64,000 nt of DNA, taken from the NCBI GenBank assembly GCA_963785745.1, contig CAWAWR010000016.1, positions 372,001 through 436,000 on the forward strand, given 5' to 3'. This DNA comes from VAZQ01 sp963785745. GTDB taxonomy: Bacteria; Pseudomonadota; Alphaproteobacteria; Rhizobiales; Xanthobacteraceae. The notes below the pieces were generated by a model that saw nothing but the letters and a program-made list of their open reading frames with translations, was not told the origin of the DNA and did no database searches. Below, in pieces: positions 32,373 through 40,883 of the stretch; positions within the stretch are counted from its first letter, which is position 1; every line of letters begins with the position of its first letter. The translations under genes were made by a program, and so were the position numbers.

Positions 32373-33944
32373 GTGAATCCACAAACGCTTGATAGCTATG
32401 TGTCGGGACACTGGGTCCGCGGGGAGGGTGTCGAGACCTCGCTGGTCGATCCGGTGAGCGGCGAGATGATCGCCACCGCGTCCGCCAAGGGTGTCGATCT
32501 CAGGCGCGGGCTCGCCTATGCGCGGCGGCACGCGCCGGGGCTGCGTTCAATGAGCTATGCCGAACGCGCGAAGCTCCTGGGCGCGATCGCCGATACGCTC
32601 ACCGCCAATCGCGCGAAATACGAAGGCATCGCGATCGCGAATTCCGGCAACACCAAGATCGACGCGGCGATCGACATCGACGGCGGGATCGGCACGCTCA
32701 AATATTACGCGCGGCTCGGCGCGGGCCTCGGCGATACGCACATGCTGCTCGACGAGAAGCCGGTGCGGCTCGCCAAGGCGGAAAATTATCAGGCGATCCA
32801 TCTGATGGTGCCGCGCCGCGGCGTGGCGGTGCACATCAACGCGTTCAACTTCCCGAGCTGGGGACTGTGGGAGAAGGCGGCGGTGTCGCTGCTGGCGGGC
32901 ATGCCGGTGCTGGCCAAGCCGGCGTCGGCTACTGCATTGCTCGCGCACGAGATGGTGCACGACGTGACTGCGGCGAAGGTCTTACCCGACGGCGCGCTCA
33001 GTCTGCTGGTTGGCAGCGCCGGCGACCTGCTCGATCATCTCACGTCCGACGACGTGATCGCGTTCACGGGTTCCGCCGACACAGCGGCGCGCGTGCGCGG
33101 GCACCGCAATGTGGTCGAGCGCAGTGTGCCGGTGAACATTGAGGCTGACAGCATCAATTCGGCACTCTTGGCGCCTGACGCTGCCGGTGGCGGCGCGGCG
33201 TTCGACGCCTTCGTGCGCGAGGTGGTGCGCGAAATGACCATCAAGGCCGGGCAGAAATGCACGGCGATCCGCCGGATTTTCGTCCCGGAGGACAAGGCCG
33301 GCGACGTCGCCGAGGCGTTGTTTGCCAAGCTGAAGAACACGAAGATCGGCGATCCGCGCAACGATGAGACGCGCATGGGCCCGCTGGTGACGCGCGCGCA
33401 GCAGGCGGCCGCATTCGAGGGCATCCGCAAGCTCGCGAGCGAGGCCGAGTTCGTCATCGGCGATGCGGAGCCGCCCGCGCTCGACGGCATCGATGCGAGC
33501 AAAGCCGCCTTCGTCGCGCCGACCCTGCTGAGGGTCAGGGATACGAAGGACGCGGACGCCGTGCACGAGGTCGAGGTGTTCGGGCCGGTGGCGACGGTCG
33601 TGCCTTACAAGGACGAGAAAGACGCCTGCACCCAGGTCGCGCGCGGCGGCGGCTCGCTGGTGGCGTCGATCTATGGCGAGGACAAGGACTTCCTGGCGCG
33701 GATGGTGAGCGGCATCGGCGCGAGCCACGGCCGCCTGTTGGTGATCGATCCGTCGATCGCCGCTGCCCATACCGGCCATGGCATCGTCATGCCGCAATGC
33801 AATCACGGCGGGCCCGGCCGCGCCGGCGCGGGCGAGGAGCTCGGCGGCCTCTACGGCCTGCGCTTCTATCACCAGCGCCTGGCGGTGCAAGGTTCGACCG
33901 ATCTGCTCGCGAGCCTGCAGGTGCAAGCCGCAGCGCTGCATTGA
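32373..33944 (+). CDS. BoxD/PaaZ-type aldehyde dehydrogenase (CoA-semialdehyde dehydrogenase)
   Basis: A 523-residue aldehyde dehydrogenase. The GTG at 32373 is preceded by GGGAGG; an earlier GTG has no Shine-Dalgarno. Motifs are AFNFPSWGLWEKAA, FTGSADTAARVRG, catalytic Glu257 in NIEADS and Cys296 in KAGQKCTAIRR. It matches the dehydrogenase half of PaaZ and stand-alone BoxD (3,4-dehydroadipyl-CoA semialdehyde dehydrogenase of aerobic benzoyl-CoA breakdown). The PaaZ hydratase domain is absent, and no box or paa genes adjoin it. It faces away from the SBP cluster and shares its promoter region. Confidence 0.82.
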   Translation: MNPQTLDSYVSGHWVRGEGVETSLVDPVSGEMIATASAKGVDLRRGLAYARRHAPGLRSMSYAERAKLLGAIADTLTANRAKYEGIAIANSGNTKIDAAIDIDGGIGTLKYYARLGAGLGDTHMLLDEKPVRLAKAENYQAIHLMVPRRGVAVHINAFNFPSWGLWEKAAVSLLAGMPVLAKPASATALLAHEMVHDVTAAKVLPDGALSLLVGSAGDLLDHLTSDDVIAFTGSADTAARVRGHRNVVERSVPVNIEADSINSALLAPDAAGGGAAFDAFVREVVREMTIKAGQKCTAIRRIFVPEDKAGDVAEALFAKLKNTKIGDPRNDETRMGPLVTRAQQAAAFEGIRKLASEAEFVIGDAEPPALDGIDASKAAFVAPTLLRVRDTKDADAVHEVEVFGPVATVVPYKDEKDACTQVARGGGSLVASIYGEDKDFLARMVSGIGASHGRLLVIDPSIAAAHTGHGIVMPQCNHGGPGRAGAGEELGGLYGLRFYHQRLAVQGSTDLLASLQVQAAALH

Positions 33945-33962
33945 TCGGCGGCGCTAGCGCAA

Positions 33963-34484
33963 ATGGCCAAATACGTTGCACTGCTGCGCGCGATCAATGT
34001 CGGTGGGACCGGCAAGCTCCCGATGACCGACCTCAAGGCGATGTGCGAGGAGGCCGGGTTCGCGCATGTGCGAACCTACATCGCCAGCGGCAATGTGGTG
34101 TTTGAAAGCAAGGCCTCTGCGGCGAAAGTGAAGTCCGAGCTTGAGAAACGCCTGCATGCTTACGCCGGCAAGCCGATGGGCGTCGTCGTGCGCACCGCCT
34201 CGGAAATGGCGGCCGTCGTGAAGGCGAACCCGTTTCCGAAGGCGGCGCCCAGCCAGGCCGTCGCTATCTTCCTCGACGAGAAGCCGCCGGCCGACGCGTT
34301 GAAACACGCGGTCGGCGTCAAGGACGAGAAGATGCGCCTCGGCGAACGCGAGATCTTCGTCCACTACGGCAGCGGTATCGGGACATCCAAATTGCGAATA
34401 CCGGCCGCGAAGACCGGCACGATGCGCAACATGAACACGATCGCCAAACTTGCGGAGTTGGCGGCGAAGATCGGCGCGAAGTAG
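33963..34484 (+). CDS. DUF1697 protein
   Basis: A 173-residue cytoplasmic protein covering the DUF1697 domain from end to end: MAKYVALLRAINVGG, RTYIASGNVVFES and the C-terminal KTGTMRNMNTIAKL. Function of the family is unknown. It follows the aldehyde dehydrogenase by 18 bases on the same strand. An 82-bp copy of its 3' half occurs at 42973-43054. Confidence 0.9.
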   Translation: MAKYVALLRAINVGGTGKLPMTDLKAMCEEAGFAHVRTYIASGNVVFESKASAAKVKSELEKRLHAYAGKPMGVVVRTASEMAAVVKANPFPKAAPSQAVAIFLDEKPPADALKHAVGVKDEKMRLGEREIFVHYGSGIGTSKLRIPAAKTGTMRNMNTIAKLAELAAKIGAK

Positions 34485-34601
34485 AGGCTTTCGACTGACC
34501 CGATAAGTACACTTAAAGACAAAATCGTAAACCTAAGCTCAATGGTACTGGATCCCGGATCGGCTCACCCTCCGAATTCCTTCCCAAAAAGGAGCGTGAC
34601 C

Positions 34602-34844
34602 ATGGCTCGTTTCCGAAACGGCTTCGCGAGTCCCACCATTCTTGTCATCGCCACAAGTACAGTCATCGCTATGAGTGGCACGAGCGCGCTCGGCAACGAG
34701 AGCAACTGTCGACGGCTGGAAGTACTCGCGGTCGAATATGCCGGGGTCCGGCTGACCAGCCAGCAGCAACAACTCAAGCGCAGGCTCCTCGCCTGGTACA
34801 ACAGAAATTGCAAGTGGACACGGAGTGCAGACGCGCGGCGTTGA
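34602..34844 (+). CDS. Small secreted hypothetical protein
   Basis: An 80-residue protein. The ATG at 34602 follows AAAAAGGAG. A signal peptide (about 30 residues, ending SALGN) precedes a short basic mature part with two cysteines (NESNCRRLEV and NRNCKWTRS) that could pair. I do not recognise the family. Codon use and position among other small exported proteins support a real gene. Confidence 0.55.
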   Translation: MARFRNGFASPTILVIATSTVIAMSGTSALGNESNCRRLEVLAVEYAGVRLTSQQQQLKRRLLAWYNRNCKWTRSADARR

Positions 34845-35055
34845 CGGCCAGACCCATATCGCTCGAAATTTCCAGCGGTCGGGACGCGGAGTTCACTGGT
34901 TCCCGACGGAGTACCTAAACCATCGGTTAGACGAGTTGCCCATTCCGGTAAGCCAGATGTCCTTGAGTAGAATGTTCTAAGTTTTCAAACAATTAGATCA
35001 TTGGGGGGACGCGCTTATCGTCGCCAGGGACCGGCGACCCGTGAAGGGGCGACCC

Positions 35056-36324
35056 ATGACCAACAAGCGGAACAAAGCCAATCTTCTCAGCCTCATCGCG
35101 TTCACAGCGATGCTGATCTTCGGATCACCTGTGTGGGCGCAGCAACAAAGTCCAGCTGCAACAACGCTGACGACAGCTCAGCTCGAACAGCTTGTTGCTC
35201 CGATAGCGCTCTATCCTGACGATCTGCTGTCGCAGGTGCTCATGGCGTCGACCTATCCATTGGAAGTCGTCGAAGCAGCGCGCTGGTCGCGGGACAATCC
35301 GAACGTAACCGGGAAGGCGCTCGAAGATGCCATGCAGAAGCAGGCGTGGGATCCGAGCGTCAAAGCGCTCACCGCGGTCCCGCAAACCCTGCAGATGATG
35401 AATGACCAATTGAAATGGACGCAGGATCTCGGTGACGCTTTTCTTGCGCAGCAAACCGATGTGCTCGACACTGTCCAGCGCTTGCGGGCTCGCGCCGATG
35501 CAGCAGGCAACCTGAAGACGACGTCGCAGCAGACTGTCAGAAGAGTCAATCGCCCGGCCAATGTGTCCGCCGCCAGCGGCGCTCCGGCGACGGCGTATGA
35601 GATCGTCCCTACCACGCCGGACGAATACTTCGTGCCGGTTTACGACCCCACAGTGGTGTACGGTGCGTGGCCGTATCCCGATTACCTTCCATACTATTGG
35701 TACCCGCCGGGTTGGGGCGGTGGCTGGTACGGATTTGGAGCGGGCGTGCTCGCCGGCGCAGCGATCTGGGGAGGCGTCAATTGGTGGAATCGGAATGTGT
35801 ACGTCGATCACCACCGCTTCAACCAATTCAATCGAACAAACATCACGAACCGGAACTGGTCGCACAACGCCGCTCACCGTCGTGGTGTGGCCTACAACAA
35901 TCCGAGAGTAGCAGCGCGCTTTGGCGATCAGGGACGCGGCAAGGCACGTGATCAGGCCCGTCAGAAGATGGGCCAGGGAGGAATGGGCGGCATGGGCCAA
36001 GGCGGCATGGGACAAGGCGGAATGGGAGGAATGGGCCAAGGCGGAATGGGCGGCCAAGGAATGGGCGGCATGGCAGGCGGAATGGGCGGCAAGGAATGGG
36101 GGTGGCATGGGCCAAGGCGGAATGGGTGGCATGGGCCAAGGCGGAATGGGCGGCATGGCCGGAATGGGTGGCGGCGGAATGGCTGGAATGGGTGGCATGG
36201 CTGGAGGAGGCATGGCGGGCATGGCCGGCGGCGGCATGTATGGCGGTGGTGGAATGGGGTTCAGCGGTGGCGGATCGCGAGGCCCCGGCGGCGGAATGGG
36301 CTTCAGCGGCGGCGGCGGCGGTAG
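35056..36324 (+). CDS. DUF3300 protein, N-terminal part (frameshifted before its C-terminal domain)
   Basis: The ATG at 35056 follows GAAGGGG and starts a signal peptide (cut near VWAQ). DUF3300 covers about residues 45-300 (LEQLVAPIALYPDDLLSQVL, then ASTYPLEVVEAARW). From about residue 305 it becomes Gly/Met/Gln repeats (GGMGQ type). At the G-run 36098-36102 the repeat pattern jumps to another frame: this frame then reads WHGPRRNG and ends at 36324, while the repeat and a further domain continue in the +1 frame to 36673. Removing one G restores one protein of about 540 residues. DUF3300 proteins are envelope proteins of unknown role. Confidence 0.75.
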   Translation: MTNKRNKANLLSLIAFTAMLIFGSPVWAQQQSPAATTLTTAQLEQLVAPIALYPDDLLSQVLMASTYPLEVVEAARWSRDNPNVTGKALEDAMQKQAWDPSVKALTAVPQTLQMMNDQLKWTQDLGDAFLAQQTDVLDTVQRLRARADAAGNLKTTSQQTVRRVNRPANVSAASGAPATAYEIVPTTPDEYFVPVYDPTVVYGAWPYPDYLPYYWYPPGWGGGWYGFGAGVLAGAAIWGGVNWWNRNVYVDHHRFNQFNRTNITNRNWSHNAAHRRGVAYNNPRVAARFGDQGRGKARDQARQKMGQGGMGGMGQGGMGQGGMGGMGQGGMGGQGMGGMAGGMGGKEWGWHGPRRNGWHGPRRNGRHGRNGWRRNGWNGWHGWRRHGGHGRRRHVWRWWNGVQRWRIARPRRRNGLQRRRRR

Positions 36325-36673
36325 AAGCTTCAGCGGCGGCGGAGGAGGGCGAGGTTTCAGCGGCGGTGGTGGACGCGGCGGTGGTGGCGGGCGCGGTGGC
36401 GGCGGCCGGCGATCCGACATCGAACTGAAGGAAGACGTGACGCTGCTCGGTCACCTCGGCAATGGCATCGGCTTCTATCGCTTCGTCTACAAGGGAACCG
36501 ACACCGCCTATGTCGGCGTGATTGCGCAGGAAGTGCAGCGCGTACGCCCAGAAGCCGTCACGCGAGGGAGTGATGGCTACCTCAGGGTCTTCTACGACAA
36601 GCTCGGCTTGAAATTCCAAACTTACAGCCAGTGGCTCGCGTCCGGCGCGCAGGTTCCTGCGCCCGCCCGTTAG
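36103..36673 (+). pseudogene. Frame-shifted 3' part: Gly-rich repeats plus S74-type C-terminal domain
   Basis: This is the continuation of the DUF3300 gene in the +1 frame. It holds Gly/Met and Gly/Ser/Phe repeats (GMGFSGGG, GRGFSGGGG) to about 36410, then a compact domain: SDIELKEDVTLLG, YVGVIAQEVQRVRPEAV and YLRVFYDKLGL. This matches the intramolecular chaperone/peptidase S74 domain of tail fibres and adhesins, where it trims itself after trimerisation. The segment has no start codon or Shine-Dalgarno of its own, so it is expressed only if the shift is a sequencing error or is bypassed. Confidence 0.65.
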
Positions 36674-36728
36674 TTGCGCCATTTGTCCGAGCATGAATTG
36701 CGGCAACGTGTGGCAACGCGGTGCGGTT

Positions 36729-37016
36729 ATGACGAGTGCACGCTGTCTGTTATCGGCATGCGCTGGCGTTGGGCTGGCGCTGACGGTGCTGGTTGGATCC
36801 GCGATGGATATAGGCGTGGCGTCCGCCCAGCCAGCCACGGGAAGTGCACGCTGGTGCGTGACCATCCCGCTTGGCGCGATGCTGCAATGTTCCTACCATT
36901 CGCTCGAACAATGCATGTTTTATGCAAGGGGCGTCAGCAACCAGTGCTCGCTCAACCCGTGGTACGAGGGACCGGCCGAGCCGCCGCGCAAACGGCCTAG
37001 GCGGGGTGCGCGGTGA
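36729..37016 (+). CDS. DUF3551 small secreted protein
   Basis: A 95-residue exported protein starting at ATG 36729. The signal peptide ends near ASAQ. The mature part has the DUF3551 layout: RWCVTIPLGAMLQCSYHSLE, then QCMFYARGVSNQCSLNPWY, with four cysteines and the closing NPWY. The tail is Pro/Arg rich. The family is abundant in Bradyrhizobiaceae and its role is unknown. Confidence 0.78.
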   Translation: MTSARCLLSACAGVGLALTVLVGSAMDIGVASAQPATGSARWCVTIPLGAMLQCSYHSLEQCMFYARGVSNQCSLNPWYEGPAEPPRKRPRRGAR

Positions 37017-37173
37017 ACGCGCGGGTTGACGGTGGCGAGCCCAGGGGCGGCACTTTCCTGCGATCGCCACACCATCGCACGCAAAATTCTGGTTCTGCGT
37101 CATTCCACGAGGAAGCTGAGAACTGCATTTAGCGCACCGCCGGCACTCGGGGGACAATCGAAAACACGCTTCA

Positions 37174-37986
37174 ATGAGAGTCTTGCACATGATGTTCACT
37201 TTATTTGCGTTTGGCGTCGCCATCGCATTTTTTGTCAGTTCGCTAATTCTGCTCAACTATGGACGGCGTCTCGGCTTGAAATATTTGGAGCAGGACAGTG
37301 CCGACGGTATGACCGGGCTTCCCGCTGTCGAAGGTGCGGTATTCGCCCTCATAGGATTGCTCGTCGCTTTCACCGTGTCGGGCGCTCTTCACCGGTTCGA
37401 TGAGCGCCGACAACTGGTCCTCCAGGAGGCAAATGCGGCAAGCACGGCGTATGATCGGTTGGGATTGTTCGAGGAGCACGTGGCGCGTGATCTGCGGACA
37501 AGCCTAAAAGGATATGTTGCGGCTCGAATTGAACTATATCGGATGCCGCACGATTTCTCGTTGTTGGAAGGCAGCGAGGTCTGGTCACGCGAGCAGCAAC
37601 AGAAAATCGCCGAGCTGAAAGCCGGACTGTCGGACGGTATGCTTGCGACCTGTCCGCCCACCAATTTTCGGCCAGCATGTGCTCTTAATGCGCCCGCCCT
37701 TTCAAGTCTGTTCGACGTCGCTCGACTACGCTTAGGAGCGGCGGAAAAGCACCCACCGAACATCATTTTCATCATGCTGTTCGGGCTTGGCCTGGGCGCC
37801 TCCTTGCTTGCCGGGTTTGGCATGGCAGCCGCCAAAGCGCGCAGTTGGATTCATATGGTAACTTTTGCCGCTACCTTGGCCGTTACGCTTTATGTCGTCA
37901 CGGAACTGGAGTTTCCGCGCCTCGGATTTATCAACATCGAAGACTTCGACCGCTTCCTCGTCGAGGCTTACGAGCAAATGAAATAG
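37174..37986 (+). CDS. DUF4239-like (bestrophin-like) membrane protein
   Basis: A 270-residue protein. One helix lies at the N-terminus, a second at about 50-70 (VEGAVFALIGLLVAFTVSGA), and two more near the C-terminus (about 190-240). The loop after helix 2, RFDERRQLVLQEANAASTAY, is the DUF4239 signature. A soluble helical region of about 110 residues lies between the two helix pairs. Function unknown; bestrophin-like folds suggest an ion channel. Confidence 0.7.
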   Translation: MRVLHMMFTLFAFGVAIAFFVSSLILLNYGRRLGLKYLEQDSADGMTGLPAVEGAVFALIGLLVAFTVSGALHRFDERRQLVLQEANAASTAYDRLGLFEEHVARDLRTSLKGYVAARIELYRMPHDFSLLEGSEVWSREQQQKIAELKAGLSDGMLATCPPTNFRPACALNAPALSSLFDVARLRLGAAEKHPPNIIFIMLFGLGLGASLLAGFGMAAAKARSWIHMVTFAATLAVTLYVVTELEFPRLGFINIEDFDRFLVEAYEQMK

Positions 37987-38247
37987 AAGTCCGGCTCTCC
38001 TGGCCCCTTCTGATCAGAACATGACCGCGGGACAACGAGGCCGAAGCAGCGGCATCGCTCGCCATCGTTGCAGTCGGCGTTCACCAGTGCCGCAGCCGGG
38101 AACCGCGGGCATGGCCCGGCTCGCGCAATCAATCAACCGAAGGTGTGAAAGCCATACACGAAGGTAGGGGGTACGCACGTTGCTCAGGTAAGGCAGTGTG
38201 TTGGCGGTTCGTTGTGGCCTACTGCTGAGATAGATGATCGCCGCAAA

Positions 38248-38529
38248 ATGACCAAAACACCGTTCATTGTTTTCGTCGTCGACGATGCAACTCGTCGGAT
38301 GGGGGCGATAGATGCGGCCGCGGTTGTTGCTTCGCTGGTTTTGCGTTTGCCAGCCATTGCTCAACCTGAGCAGGACTTAAACATACGCAAATTGGACGCG
38401 GAGCCGGAGCGACAGCGGGCCTATGCCGTCGATCTCATCGGCGTCGAAATTGAACTCGAATCGGCGGTTCACGCCGGCGCCACGACCTTCGCCAAAGTTC
38501 CAAACGGGCAGCAAGGTGTGTGGCTGTGA
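38248..38529 (+). CDS. Short hypothetical ORF with receiver-like first residues
   Basis: A 93-residue frame from ATG 38248. The first residues, MTKTPFIVFVVDDATRRMG, look like the start of a response-regulator receiver domain, but the following sequence does not continue the fold (no phosphorylatable Asp region). It may be a decayed or chimeric remnant. It ends in the GTGA overlap with the intact response regulator, so translation of this frame could still be coupled to it. Low confidence that it is a functional gene. Confidence 0.35.
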   Translation: MTKTPFIVFVVDDATRRMGAIDAAAVVASLVLRLPAIAQPEQDLNIRKLDAEPERQRAYAVDLIGVEIELESAVHAGATTFAKVPNGQQGVWL

Positions 38530-39179
38530 GCGGAAAGACGCGCATCGTTCTTGCAGACGAGCAACCGATTGTCCTCAACGGGCTCCGCAATCTCATTATG
38601 ACCGAAGGCGACCTTGAGTTGGTCGGCGAAGCAACCAACGGCCCAGCGGCGTTGGCAATCATTCGCGAGATGCGGCCCGACGTTGCGGTCGTTGACGTTT
38701 CTCTGTCGGGACTTAACGGGATTGTCCTCACCCGCCGCCTTTCCACCGAGACCCCTTCAGTCGGTGTTCTGGTTCTGACTTCGTACGAGGATCGCGGCTT
38801 CGTCAAACAGGCCTTCGAAGCAGGCGCTCGAGGCTACGTACTCAAGAAATCGGCGGCCGAACATCTTGTTCTGGCTGTTCGAGCAGTCGCCGTTGGCAGT
38901 CTCTATGTTGATCCGATAATCAGGCGCCGCCTGTTTGACGTCGATTCCAAAAATACCGCGCGTGCCAGAAATACCGGCGGAGACTTGACCGAGCGCGAAA
39001 CCGAAGTCCTCAAGCTGATTGCATTGGGCTTCACCAACAAGGAAATTGCGAGCCAACTGGGCCTAGGCGTCAAGTCGGTCGAAACCTACAGGGCGCGAGG
39101 CACCGAGAAGCTGGGCCTCAAGACCCGGGCGGAGCTCGTCCGGTATGCCGCTGGACAGGGGTGGTTCGCCGACGTGTAA
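38526..39179 (+). CDS. NarL/FixJ-family response regulator (LuxR-type HTH)
   Basis: A 217-residue response regulator. The receiver domain has the acidic pair in LADEQP, phosphoacceptor Asp57 (VVDVSLSG), Thr85 and Lys107. A LuxR-type helix-turn-helix runs from about residue 150 (LTERETEVLKLIALGFTNKE). The start is taken as the GTG at 38526, overlapping the previous stop (GTGA) with AAGG 9 bases upstream; a GTG at 38520 is too close to it. No histidine kinase is nearby, so it is an orphan. Confidence 0.87.
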   Translation: MSGKTRIVLADEQPIVLNGLRNLIMTEGDLELVGEATNGPAALAIIREMRPDVAVVDVSLSGLNGIVLTRRLSTETPSVGVLVLTSYEDRGFVKQAFEAGARGYVLKKSAAEHLVLAVRAVAVGSLYVDPIIRRRLFDVDSKNTARARNTGGDLTERETEVLKLIALGFTNKEIASQLGLGVKSVETYRARGTEKLGLKTRAELVRYAAGQGWFADV

Positions 39180-39407
39180 GGACTGATTTTAGCCGTGCCG
39201 CCTTCGGTTACCATCCAGACTATTTGTTTTTGCGGACCACAACCCTCGATTGTCGCGACTTGATCTTGAATCCCGTGATTGTCGAGGCGCTGAAAACCCT
39301 TACAACTCAACGTAGCTATGCGGACGACTGTTGCCTATTTGACGCAGTCAAAGTGTACAAAGACGTTATCGTACTCCCATCAGTCATTCGAAGACGGGGG
39401 GTACCCG

Positions 39408-40139
39408 ATGCGGAAAATTCTACTCACAGCGATGGCGCTCACCGCGGTTGCTAGTGGTTCAGCAATTGCGGCCGATCTGCCAAGGAAAGCGCCGCCACCG
39501 GTAATGGTCGCGCCGGTGTCCACCTGGACCGGCTGCTACATCGGCGGCAACGTCGGTTGGGCTCGGGTCTCGACCGAAGTAACGTTCAACGGTTTCGCCG
39601 AATTCGACCGGTCGGCCGACGGGTTTGCCGCCGGCGGACAGATCGGCTGCGACTATCAGTTCGCCTCCAATTGGGTGATCGGCGTTCAGTTCATGGCCGA
39701 CTGGACCGACATCGAAGCCAGCCGCGCGAGCGTGCTGTTCCCGGGCAATACCCTTCACGCCAAACTGCGGGGGTTTGGGACACTTACGGGTCGGCTCGGC
39801 TACGTCATTACGCCGTCTTTCCTGTTGTACGGCAAGTTCGGCTGGGGCGCCTATAGCACCAACTTCTCGGTCGAGAACGCGGCCGGCGTGGAGCTTGCCA
39901 GCGCGAACAGGAGGCAAAACGGCTTCGATGTTGGCGTCGGCGGCGAGTGGATGATCGCGCCCAACTGGTCGATATGGATTGAGTGGGACCACATCTTCGC
40001 CCAGGACAAGACCTTCTTCTTCCCGAACCTGGGTCCTGTCGGCACGACCGCAGAGGTCCGTCGCGATCTCGACAAGGTCCTGGTCGGCTTCAACTGGCGC
40101 TTCGGCGGCGCGGCTGCCCCGGTTGCGGCTCGCTATTGA
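39408..40139 (+). CDS. Outer membrane beta-barrel protein (Omp25/Omp31-like)
   Basis: A 243-residue outer-membrane protein. The ATG at 39408 starts a signal peptide ending SAIAAD. The start of the barrel, TWTGCYIGGNVGWAR, and the C-terminal FNWRFGG with a final aromatic residue (RY) are typical of the 8-strand Omp25/31 family of Hyphomicrobiales. A linker rich in Pro (PRKAPPPVMVAP) follows the signal. Longer upstream frame lacks a signal peptide. A strong hairpin follows the gene. Confidence 0.88.
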   Translation: MRKILLTAMALTAVASGSAIAADLPRKAPPPVMVAPVSTWTGCYIGGNVGWARVSTEVTFNGFAEFDRSADGFAAGGQIGCDYQFASNWVIGVQFMADWTDIEASRASVLFPGNTLHAKLRGFGTLTGRLGYVITPSFLLYGKFGWGAYSTNFSVENAAGVELASANRRQNGFDVGVGGEWMIAPNWSIWIEWDHIFAQDKTFFFPNLGPVGTTAEVRRDLDKVLVGFNWRFGGAAAPVAARY

Positions 40140-40173
40140 TCCACCGCCGATACGGTCCCTTGGAATAACTTAA

Positions 40174-40197
40174 GAGCCCCGGGGAAACCCGGGGCTC
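40174..40197. terminator. Strong hairpin after the outer membrane protein gene
   Basis: Perfect 10-bp stem GAGCCCCGGG (40174-40183) / CCCGGGGCTC (40188-40197) with loop GAAA. No T-run follows on the plus strand, so it may need Rho or act as a 3'-end stabiliser for an abundant mRNA. Confidence 0.6.
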
Positions 40198-40227
40198 AAA
40201 GCCCACAACGCCTTAAGGGGGCTTCCG

Positions 40228-40440
40228 ATGTCTCACGGTTTTTCTCAGGTGAGCTGCGGAGAGGGTGATAGGGCGAGAGAGGCTTCGCCGCGGCATAAGC
40301 CGGATCCGGCCTTCGTGGCAGCTACAATCGCGCAACATAAGGCAGCGCTTCGCGGCCGCCTCGCCAAGAGTTTGCGTTTTGCCAAAGGCCGCAGTTTCAA
40401 TCAGCCTCGACCTTTCCAGCGCAAAAGCTGTCCAGTCTGA
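40228..40440 (+). CDS. Doubtful 70-residue ORF
   Basis: A frame of 71 codons with a strong AAGGGGG Shine-Dalgarno before its ATG. The product is basic, has no membrane segment and matches no family I recognise. It overlaps by 40 bases the 3' end of a better-supported gene on the opposite strand. Kept only because of the ribosome-binding site. Confidence 0.25.
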   Translation: MSHGFSQVSCGEGDRAREASPRHKPDPAFVAATIAQHKAALRGRLAKSLRFAKGRSFNQPRPFQRKSCPV

Positions 40441-40649
40441 CCGGCGTCAGCCGCAATCAGTCCGAGCTCTTGCGCCTTTCGCCGCACCTCCTCGATGCTG
40501 CCGTCGCGACACAGAAAGAACGCGGCTCCTTCGACTGTGCCGCCATCCTTCAGAGCAAGCACAAGGTCTTCGATGTCCGCCGCCGACCATTCACTGCCGT
40601 CGTTCCAATCCTGCTCCTGATCCTGCAACAATGTAGGGTGATCCGGCAT
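40401..40649 (-). CDS. Small acidic hypothetical protein
   Basis: An 82-residue acidic protein starting at ATG 40649 with GGAG upstream; an ATG 21 codons earlier is also open. The core WSAADIEDLVLALKDGGTVE followed by AAFFLCRDGSIEEVRRKAQE resembles small helix-turn-helix-like or regulator-binding proteins found as hypotheticals in Bradyrhizobiaceae. No firm function. Confidence 0.55.
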   Translation of the reverse strand: MPDHPTLLQDQEQDWNDGSEWSAADIEDLVLALKDGGTVEGAAFFLCRDGSIEEVRRKAQELGLIAADAGQTGQLLRWKGRG

Positions 40650-40791
40650 CGGGCGAGCTCCATTTTTCGAGCGCTCGTGCATCTGGCAACACACCGGGCA
40701 TCTCAGGCGCATTGCGGGCCTGCTGTTATTTGTTCGGATTGGCAGCAGCGATCGGTCTGATCACTGATCGAGGACGCTCAGCCTATTGGGG

Positions 40792-40858
40792 ATGCCCTGC
40801 GCTGTCCGATCTCGATCGGAGATAGCGAACTCCGATCGATCTCAAACCCGCAGGGCAT
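40792..40858. terminator. Nested inverted repeat downstream of the LTPEQR-repeat gene
   Basis: Outer arms ATGCCCTGCG (40792-40801) / CGCAGGGCAT (40849-40858) enclose inner arms GATCGGAG (40814-40821) / CTCCGATC (40830-40837). It starts 25 bases after the stop of the minus-strand gene at 40884. It may end that transcript; there is no clear T-run. Confidence 0.5.
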
Positions 40859-40883
40859 TCCCGGTCGTTGGATCGGCGCTAGT

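Noticed and set aside
35921..36103. 5' part of the +1 frame ORF at the DUF3300 gene (AAWDKAEWEEW repeats)
   Set aside because: It is the out-of-frame translation of the Gly/Met repeats; only the part after the G-run is the real continuation.
36000..36420. Tandem repeats considered as a CRISPR array
   Set aside because: Repeats are coding Gly/Met triplets without spacers; no other CRISPR-like array or cas gene was seen.
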